Assembly: GCA_020356065.1 (NCBI GenBank)
Contig: CP070632.1
Span: 1,444,209-1,487,843, forward strand
DNA: 43,635 nucleotides
Origin: Nitrospiraceae bacterium
GTDB lineage: Bacteria > Nitrospirota > Thermodesulfovibrionia > UBA6902
Direction: 5' to 3'
In this document: one piece after another, positions 37,819 through 43,635 of the stretch
How the letters are laid out: each line of letters opens with the position of its first letter
Numbering within the stretch: position 1 is the stretch's first letter
Notes under the pieces: model-generated
Database searches by the model: none
Told to the model about the DNA's origin: nothing
What the model saw: the letters and a program-made list of their open reading frames with translations, nothing else
Made by a program: the position numbers and the translations under genes

Positions 37819-38952
37819 TTATAAATTGTCCAGACTCACCGACATCTGATAACGTTTCCACCTGTAATATTTATATTCAGGACTTCCAATAATGGCAGAA
37901 AGATTGGTTGTAGTCAATGAATCTCTCGTATTATCCATGGAGAAATCATACGTCATGTCTTTCTGACCTTCCTGCATAACTATTGTTACCATCGCCTCTT
38001 TTACCTGGTCTCTGATATCTGTGGCACTCATGAGGGTAATATCATCAGATATAAGATCAATTGTACCGTCATCATTCGTATCCATTGAGTATGTAATCTG
38101 AAAATCAGCAACGCAGTCAAATAGCGGCAGCTCATCGTCAACGCCGTCACCATTGAGGTCATAGTCACCATCAAGGTGATCTACGACTGTCTTTACGAAC
38201 ACCCCGGTATTGGGAGCACAATGCGAAGGGGTATTTAACATCGAAATAAAATAATCGGCCCGGTTAAAGGGCATTCGGGGAGATGTGCTGGGATCCAGTC
38301 CATATGCGAGATATGTGGTTGTCGGCTCTGCTGGTGAAAATGCAGCAGGAACCACTGCATCAGCACCGCTATAGGTAATGAGAGTCGAAAAAACAGTTCC
38401 ATTGACAATTAATGTCCGTTCATTGTCTTCTGTAGTTCCGGGAGAGACTACAATTACCCTGTCATTGGTCACAAAGTTCTCATTTGCCAGATCCCATAAC
38501 TTCAGGATGCCGTCAGATCCCAAATGTGACCATTTATGTGCTGTATCGGTTATGGCAACATTAGTAGACTTGATGATGAGCGCATCTGATCCGTTTGGCC
38601 CAATACCGTTTCCACTCAGAATAGCCCGGGGTGCATTGGCGGGTGCATCATTGTAATCACTGGCAGGTGCAGCGCTTGCCTCTATATAATTGGTCAGGGT
38701 GTTCCAGTTGACAGCCACTCCTACATTATCTGATGCATTCCAGGGAAGTCCCAGTCCAGCATGTTCTATGTCACGTCTTAATATATCGAAACCTATAACA
38801 CCCTCGATCTGGGTCTCTGAAATTTTACCCTGCTGCTTGAACTGGCCAAGAATGTTTACAAAAATATTCGATGCAGCAGTAATGACAAAAAGAACCAGTC
38901 CCATGGCAACTATTAATTCGATGAGACTGTAGCCATTCTCTTTATGAATCAT
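37819..38952 (-). CDS. pilW: PilW-like minor pilin (module B)
   Basis: A 377-residue protein. MIHKENG|YSLIELIVAMGLVLFVI has Glu +5, then FDILRRDIEHAGLGLPW, the PilW block. Acidic EF-hand-like loops occur at DGDYDLNGDGVDDELP and DTNDDGTIDL. GAGGAG lies 3-4 nt before ATG 38952, and the ATG overlaps the pilV stop (ATGA). Confidence 0.9.
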   Translation of the reverse strand: MIHKENGYSLIELIVAMGLVLFVITAASNIFVNILGQFKQQGKISETQIEGVIGFDILRRDIEHAGLGLPWNASDNVGVAVNWNTLTNYIEASAAPASDYNDAPANAPRAILSGNGIGPNGSDALIIKSTNVAITDTAHKWSHLGSDGILKLWDLANENFVTNDRVIVVSPGTTEDNERTLIVNGTVFSTLITYSGADAVVPAAFSPAEPTTTYLAYGLDPSTSPRMPFNRADYFISMLNTPSHCAPNTGVFVKTVVDHLDGDYDLNGDGVDDELPLFDCVADFQITYSMDTNDDGTIDLISDDITLMSATDIRDQVKEAMVTIVMQEGQKDMTYDFSMDNTRDSLTTTNLSAIIGSPEYKYYRWKRYQMSVSLDNL

Positions 38953-39365
38953 AATCTCCTCTGAATGGTAGCGACAGCATGTGTATAATTCTCCCCTTTA
39001 TACATCCATGCTATTGTTACATTGATTTGCCTGGCTAAAGGATTTACCGCGGGTAGATCTTCTACTGCTACCGTTGAAGTGAAATCCACATTGAAATTTC
39101 TGACTGTCCTCTGAAGGTCAGGATTATCCGCACTTGTTTCAACGCCTGCTTCTGCCGGAAGGTTGTCAAATGTGACATTCCTGAGCTCTATTAATTTCAT
39201 ATCTGCCATCTGTATAGCTTCATCTCGAATAATATTCTGCATATTCGTTGTACTTGAAAGTAACGATGTCATTAGTAATGAGAGGAACATGATTAAAATG
39301 ATTGACATGGCAATCATCAGTTCTACGAGAGTAAATCCCTTTTTATTTAATAATGCATTCATCAT
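38949..39365 (-). CDS. pilV: PilV-like minor pilin (module B)
   Basis: A 138-residue protein. MMNALLNKKG|FTLVELMIAMSIILIMF has Glu +5, followed by SSTTNMQNIIRDEAIQMADM. It is shorter than the module A PilV. The start is ATG 39365 or the adjacent ATG 39362, with AGGG 4-7 nt upstream, inside the end of fimT (23-bp overlap). Longer upstream frames are only a shadow of fimT. Confidence 0.86.
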   Translation of the reverse strand: MMNALLNKKGFTLVELMIAMSIILIMFLSLLMTSLLSSTTNMQNIIRDEAIQMADMKLIELRNVTFDNLPAEAGVETSADNPDLQRTVRNFNVDFTSTVAVEDLPAVNPLARQINVTIAWMYKGENYTHAVATIQRRL

Positions 39366-39921
39366 CTGCCCTGTTTGAAGTATCGTTCGTCTCAAGTTTC
39401 CCAAGATTGATTCTTGTTGCTCTGATAGAAATACAGTCATAATCAGGAATAGCGTCCTGCTCACCATCACTGTCCCTGTCGAGATAGGTTGAAATAACCG
39501 CCTGCACTGAAGAGATCCCTCGTGTGTTGAACGAGAAGTCAACCGGCATGGCGATACTGGAATTGTTCCAGTCGAAATCATATTCAACATCTTTGGGAAA
39601 TGACGGGAGTTCGGTGTCTGCTGACGCGCCGCTACCAGTCTGAAGGACGCCATCACCATCAGGAACTTTCACGGCCCCATTACTGTCATCTTCGTAAAAC
39701 GTATACGATGTTGCATCCTGCAGTCTGACAAAGTGTGTTCTTTTATTTTCAATCGCGCTCAGTCTGGCATCCATCAGTTCAACATACAGATCTTTGATCT
39801 GGCTTTCAATTTTATATTTCCCCATCCATCCCCGAAAACTGAATGCAGTAGAGATCGCAATAATATTTATTATGGTGATGACGATCAGCAGTTCAACTAA
39901 TGATATTCCTTTATCTTTCAT
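39343..39921 (-). CDS. fimT: FimT/GspH-like minor pilin (module B)
   Basis: A 192-residue protein. MKDKG|ISLVELLIVITIINIIA has Glu +5, then the GspH/FimT region KDLYVELMDARLSAIENKRT. Acidic loops VPDGDG and LDRDSDGEQDAIPDYD suggest calcium sites. The ATG overlaps the pilY1 stop of module B by 4 bp (ATGA), so pilY1 comes first in this module, unlike module A. Confidence 0.88.
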   Translation of the reverse strand: MKDKGISLVELLIVITIINIIAISTAFSFRGWMGKYKIESQIKDLYVELMDARLSAIENKRTHFVRLQDATSYTFYEDDSNGAVKVPDGDGVLQTGSGASADTELPSFPKDVEYDFDWNNSSIAMPVDFSFNTRGISSVQAVISTYLDRDSDGEQDAIPDYDCISIRATRINLGKLETNDTSNRADDECIIK

Positions 39922-42900
39922 CGTTCTCTCATATGCACGACTTTTTTCCTCGGCGCAGGCATTGTGAGCAGTGTCAATCCCTGATATTTCGGAGGTGCAC
40001 CATCCATTTCACTCGTTCTTCGGTTGTTTTTTTCCGTAAATGCAGAGCCTAGATCCTTTTCTTCAATACTGCCGGTTGAGAGCTGGACATACACCTTGCC
40101 TCTCAATGCATACTGTGCCGATCCTCCTGTGCTGTAATCCACAGCCCAGACATGTGTTTTACCCCCAAACCCGCATATATCTGCATTCGGTTTAAACGTT
40201 GTAAAATACACCGCTCCTGCCGTACTGGATACCGTATCAGTAATTACCCGTTCAGCTTTTTCCGATGCTCCGGACAGGTCAAGCTGAATTTTCCATCCTT
40301 TAAATGAAGGATCATGTGCGTCAGCCGGTATATTTGAGATATCGGTGACGTCAGTCAGAGCGGCTTCCGCAATGGTAGTTGCACAGGCTGGGTCATACCC
40401 GTTTGTTGAGTAACATGGCTCTTTCATCCCATATATAAGCCTTCCCGTATCAGAATCATCTATCCCTGCAATCAGCTGATAAAAGTATCGTCCTGTTCCA
40501 AAATATAACCACATGTTATGCTCAACCTGATTGACAAGCCGGGCGACTCCGGAAGTGACCGGTCCGATATCATCGATTACCTTGCTCCATGTCCAGTTGT
40601 TCGGATTTGCATTTTCCTTTGTTACCAGTCTGAGAACACCTCCTTTTGTCCATGTATTCCCGGACCCGGATGCACTGTATGTGTACCCCATATGAAGAAC
40701 ATCGTCCTGGTAGTCGATGTCAGGATCAAATGTGGAATTCATGATATTGCTGGCAAATGCGTATGCAATGCCCGTATCGATTGTTCTCATGACATTCCCG
40801 GTTTTGAGGTCAAGAATAAAAATACGCAGGTTCTGATCGGAACGGCCCATGAATTGATCTTCCGTAATGTCGATAGGACCTGTCGGGCCTGAAGCAAAAA
40901 CCACGAACCAGTTTCCATTTGTCATTTTATCGGGATCTCCGCTCATATTTGTGGAACTGATTCTCACGACTGCCGGTCCGGTGGTTGCGAATCCCATTTG
41001 ATCATTTGAAAATTCCCATAGTAATGTCGGATTATTCTGATCAGTGATATCCAGGGCAAAATATGATGAATATCCGGATCCTGAAGCAGGTGTCTTCACA
41101 CAGTCAGTGCAGCCGCTTGAAATATCCCTGCACGATCCTCCCTGTCCCATGCCGCCGATAAGTACTGTTCTCCATGAAGATCCATCGGACGGTCTCACAG
41201 TTGTGCTGCCTCCGTTAATGCTTGCATCAAAAATGTATGAAGGCGCATCTATGGTGAATATGTGACAGTAGTCCGGATCGGCAAGATATTTAAGATAGGG
41301 AAGGACATTCTTTGGAATATATGACCACTGTTCCTTACCAAGATCTGCTCCTGATAATACGGCTTTTCTGAACTGTTCATGTTTCATCTCCAGAGATCCA
41401 AGCTTGAATGCATGGAGCATTCCGTCGTTAGATCCCGTAAATACCATTCCTCTGCTCTGATAATTTGCTGACTTCAAATAAGCCTTGTATGACACGTCAC
41501 CATACACATCATAATATTTATTCAGGGGGATGGAAGATGATATCTTTGGGGTTGAACTTATGATGTCCCCAAGCTTCCACACCTTTGCAGCTTCACTCAT
41601 GCCGTTCACTACGTCATTCGTATCGCCGTCATCATTAAGATCTATGGCAACCGTTCGTGAGCGATATCTTATTGTTCCGACACCATCTGTATAATCAGCC
41701 AGGTCATTACCCTTTACATAATTAATGATGTTTGACGCGACCGCATCGTTTTCCGCATCACTTCTTCCTGCATCATCTGTGTTTAACAATGGTCTGAGAG
41801 TTGAAACGTTCAGTGCATCAAAAGCATTTGTCCCGCTTGTGAGAGAGGCCCCGGAGTTCAGTGGTGTATAAATATTTCGAGGTTCTGTCGTGAGGTCCCT
41901 GTTCCAGAGTAAAATTCCTGCTTCCCACAGGTTGTTCAGCTTTTCAAATTCCAGGTCAGGAAGTATCTGTGTCAGGGTGCCGTCACCTGCAGGATCTGTA
42001 AAGCGCGATACCATTGTTTTGTTCTGCGTTGAATCAAAGTAGAATTTAACCACATGGTCGTTACTGAGATTGAGTTCTCTGTCGCCGTCTGTATCTTCTC
42101 TGATTGACGTGCCGCCGAACATGGGATTAATGTAAAACCAGAGGTTCTGCAGCGTGCTGGTCCAGGCTATTTCCGCGTTTCCAAATTTTCGTCTTGGATA
42201 AAATACCACCTGTTCCATCAGGGCTCCGCTTCCTTCTGAAGATGCGATAACCGATGATGCGGTACCGGATGATGCCTGGCCTGAGACTGTCTGAAATACG
42301 TTTTCAAGTGAACTTCTCAGAGATTCCGGATCCTTGGGATCATAGAGTGAAGTACCGCCATTAACGGCAGTATCGTTCATCAATGTCTTTGGATGGCAAT
42401 CACCACTCAGCGTACTGGCATCAGTTCCCGTGTAAACAACATAGGTTGTTACGCTCTGGGCAGGAAAGTTATCACTGGGATCATTGTCCATGGGATCAAA
42501 TATATTTTTGTTTTTACCATAATAACTCAGGTCATCGAGATAGGAGCTTCCATCATAAGAGCCACATACACCGGAATCTGAGGTATCACCGTCATTATAC
42601 AGATCGTCGGCCTGTACGGCTTTACTCATCATGCTGATATGCTGGTCAGCTGTTGAGGCACCGTCTGAAATGATAAGGACACTGTTTGCCTGACATCGGT
42701 ATTCGACCGGATTTTTGTGGTCATCAAAATCATCTGAGTTCAGGGGCTCCTTAATGGCTTCAGACGAGGCCGTAAATTTTGCCGGATCAAGGAAAGGGTT
42801 GTCAGTGGCATCTTTTACAAAATAGGCCAGTGCGTTGTAATATCCTTCTGCAAACGGGGTCCAAGTATCAGCTCGTATACCATCGATGGAGTTGATTAAT

Positions 42901-43635
42901 CCACTACTGTGGTCACCCACGTTAGATTCACACGTCTCTCCAGCAGGACATTGGTCATCCCTGATACATGCAGTAGCCGAGCCGGAACAGGTGCCTTCCC
43001 CAATGTAATGAATTATTCTCCCGGCGTCTTTATCGCCTGATGCTGCCACACATGTTTCGCCTGAAGGGCAATCAATGTCTAATGAACAGACAATGTCTGA
43101 TGTACCGCTGCAGACCTTTGGACACTGCATCCCTCCTGATACGCATTCAGAATATGACCCGTCAAAATTAAAATCCATCGCACCAAAACGTATATAGTCA
43201 CTGTAATCGTTAATCAACCCTGCTGGTGGCGTCGCATTAGAATTATTGGCCTCAAAAGTGCCAATCGATGATCCCAGTTGTGCTTCTATCCCGATATCTG
43301 AGATTATTGCAGGGATATTTGCGGTTTCTGCCGTATCGTCGGGAGTATCCGTAGGATCAACAACGGGCGGGACCTTTATACTGTTGCAGTATTCCAGATA
43401 CTTTGAAAGGAAACAGTCCATGGGATCAGCATATTCTTTTGCCACCCAGTTTGTCGTGGCCCAGTCATCACTGGTTGTGGCACAATATCCTGTAAATTGG
43501 GAATTGCACATTAAAGCAGGATTTCCGGGACTGAGCGCTAAAGGTCCTCCTTCACATACGCCATCAGGACAAGCAGCATCTGACGTACATGTATTACCGT
43601 CGTTATCACCGCCATTGCATACCTTGTGGCCTGCG
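39918..43635 (-). CDS. pilY1: PilY1-like type IV pilus tip/adhesin protein (module B, N-terminus outside window)
   Basis: At least 1238 residues, open to the right window edge; by comparison with module A some 350 residues, including the signal peptide and MIDAS start, are missing. Visible parts: vWA-like segment (VLIISDGASTADQH), Cys-rich inserts (CTSDAACPDGVC near the edge, CSLDIDCPSGETC, CIRDDQCPAGETC), and the PilY1 propeller with MVFTGSNDGMLHAFKLGS and WSYIPKNVLPYLKYL. The equivalent of the PilY1 calcium loop is DPDIDYQDD (about 40700-40727). Sequence is well diverged from module A, so the duplication is old or the modules have separate origins. Confidence 0.92.
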   Translation of the reverse strand, partial: AGHKVCNGGDNDGNTCTSDAACPDGVCEGGPLALSPGNPALMCNSQFTGYCATTSDDWATTNWVAKEYADPMDCFLSKYLEYCNSIKVPPVVDPTDTPDDTAETANIPAIISDIGIEAQLGSSIGTFEANNSNATPPAGLINDYSDYIRFGAMDFNFDGSYSECVSGGMQCPKVCSGTSDIVCSLDIDCPSGETCVAASGDKDAGRIIHYIGEGTCSGSATACIRDDQCPAGETCESNVGDHSSGLINSIDGIRADTWTPFAEGYYNALAYFVKDATDNPFLDPAKFTASSEAIKEPLNSDDFDDHKNPVEYRCQANSVLIISDGASTADQHISMMSKAVQADDLYNDGDTSDSGVCGSYDGSSYLDDLSYYGKNKNIFDPMDNDPSDNFPAQSVTTYVVYTGTDASTLSGDCHPKTLMNDTAVNGGTSLYDPKDPESLRSSLENVFQTVSGQASSGTASSVIASSEGSGALMEQVVFYPRRKFGNAEIAWTSTLQNLWFYINPMFGGTSIREDTDGDRELNLSNDHVVKFYFDSTQNKTMVSRFTDPAGDGTLTQILPDLEFEKLNNLWEAGILLWNRDLTTEPRNIYTPLNSGASLTSGTNAFDALNVSTLRPLLNTDDAGRSDAENDAVASNIINYVKGNDLADYTDGVGTIRYRSRTVAIDLNDDGDTNDVVNGMSEAAKVWKLGDIISSTPKISSSIPLNKYYDVYGDVSYKAYLKSANYQSRGMVFTGSNDGMLHAFKLGSLEMKHEQFRKAVLSGADLGKEQWSYIPKNVLPYLKYLADPDYCHIFTIDAPSYIFDASINGGSTTVRPSDGSSWRTVLIGGMGQGGSCRDISSGCTDCVKTPASGSGYSSYFALDITDQNNPTLLWEFSNDQMGFATTGPAVVRISSTNMSGDPDKMTNGNWFVVFASGPTGPIDITEDQFMGRSDQNLRIFILDLKTGNVMRTIDTGIAYAFASNIMNSTFDPDIDYQDDVLHMGYTYSASGSGNTWTKGGVLRLVTKENANPNNWTWSKVIDDIGPVTSGVARLVNQVEHNMWLYFGTGRYFYQLIAGIDDSDTGRLIYGMKEPCYSTNGYDPACATTIAEAALTDVTDISNIPADAHDPSFKGWKIQLDLSGASEKAERVITDTVSSTAGAVYFTTFKPNADICGFGGKTHVWAVDYSTGGSAQYALRGKVYVQLSTGSIEEKDLGSAFTEKNNRRTSEMDGAPPKYQGLTLLTMPAPRKKVVHMRER

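Noticed and set aside
39366-39659. Longer N-terminus for the module B pilV frame
   Set aside because: The extra residues are an out-of-frame reading of fimT; the prepilin leader starts at 39365.

Overview
The window reads as chromosomal DNA of a Gram-negative bacterium with moderate G+C. It encodes CMP-Kdo synthesis (kdsB), lipoproteins, type IV pilus minor pilins with PilY1, a Wzx/Wzy-type exopolysaccharide (EPS) locus and a sigma-54 enhancer-binding activator. The mix (kdsB-pyrG overlap, MopE-like DxDCDG repeats, an MnmA-like PP-loop protein, two PilY1 operons) resembles Desulfobacterota or Nitrospirota-like lineages. That placement is inference; no rRNA or other marker is present.

Layout. 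(1) 1-7717, minus strand: four secreted proteins. Three carry NHL/SdiA-regulated-like beta-propellers, two of these with jelly-roll (DNRLRE/CBM96-like) domains and Ig-like domains, and one is a right-handed beta-helix protein. (2) 7741-15761, minus: EPS genes, namely a thymidylate-kinase-like fusion, a P-loop ATPase, a Wzx flippase, a polyprenyl-phosphate sugar transferase, a GT4 glycosyltransferase and a Wzy-like polymerase. (3) 15855-16449: decayed, internally deleted paralogue of the beta-helix gene. (4) 16594-19717, minus: terminator, a small unknown gene, a Wzz/BY-kinase fusion and a small winged-helix-like gene. (5) 19759-21431: a near-perfect sigma-54 promoter, a 30-bp palindrome placed like an enhancer site, and the gene of a sigma-54 activator with a pseudo-receiver domain. 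(6) 22080-27666: a PP-loop tRNA-thiolation-like protein (minus), divergent from a compact plus-strand housekeeping operon kdsB-pyrG-eno-ftsB-queD. (7) 27714-43635, minus: two complete minor-pilin modules in tandem. Module A is fimT-pilV-pilW-pilX-pilY1-Ig lipoprotein. Module B is pilY1-fimT-pilV-pilW-pilX-Ig membrane protein, with its pilY1 running off the right edge.

How it fits together (inference): the sigma-54 activator probably switches on the EPS operon from 19748 leftwards. Sugar transferase, GT4, Wzx, Wzy and the BY-kinase build and chain-length-control a polymer. The secreted propeller/jelly-roll proteins and the beta-helix protein at the far end could bind or trim that polymer. The pilus modules would supply two alternative tip complexes for adhesion or motility. 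No exosortase, PEP-CTERM tail, Wza exporter, rRNA, tRNA, IS element or CRISPR array was seen.
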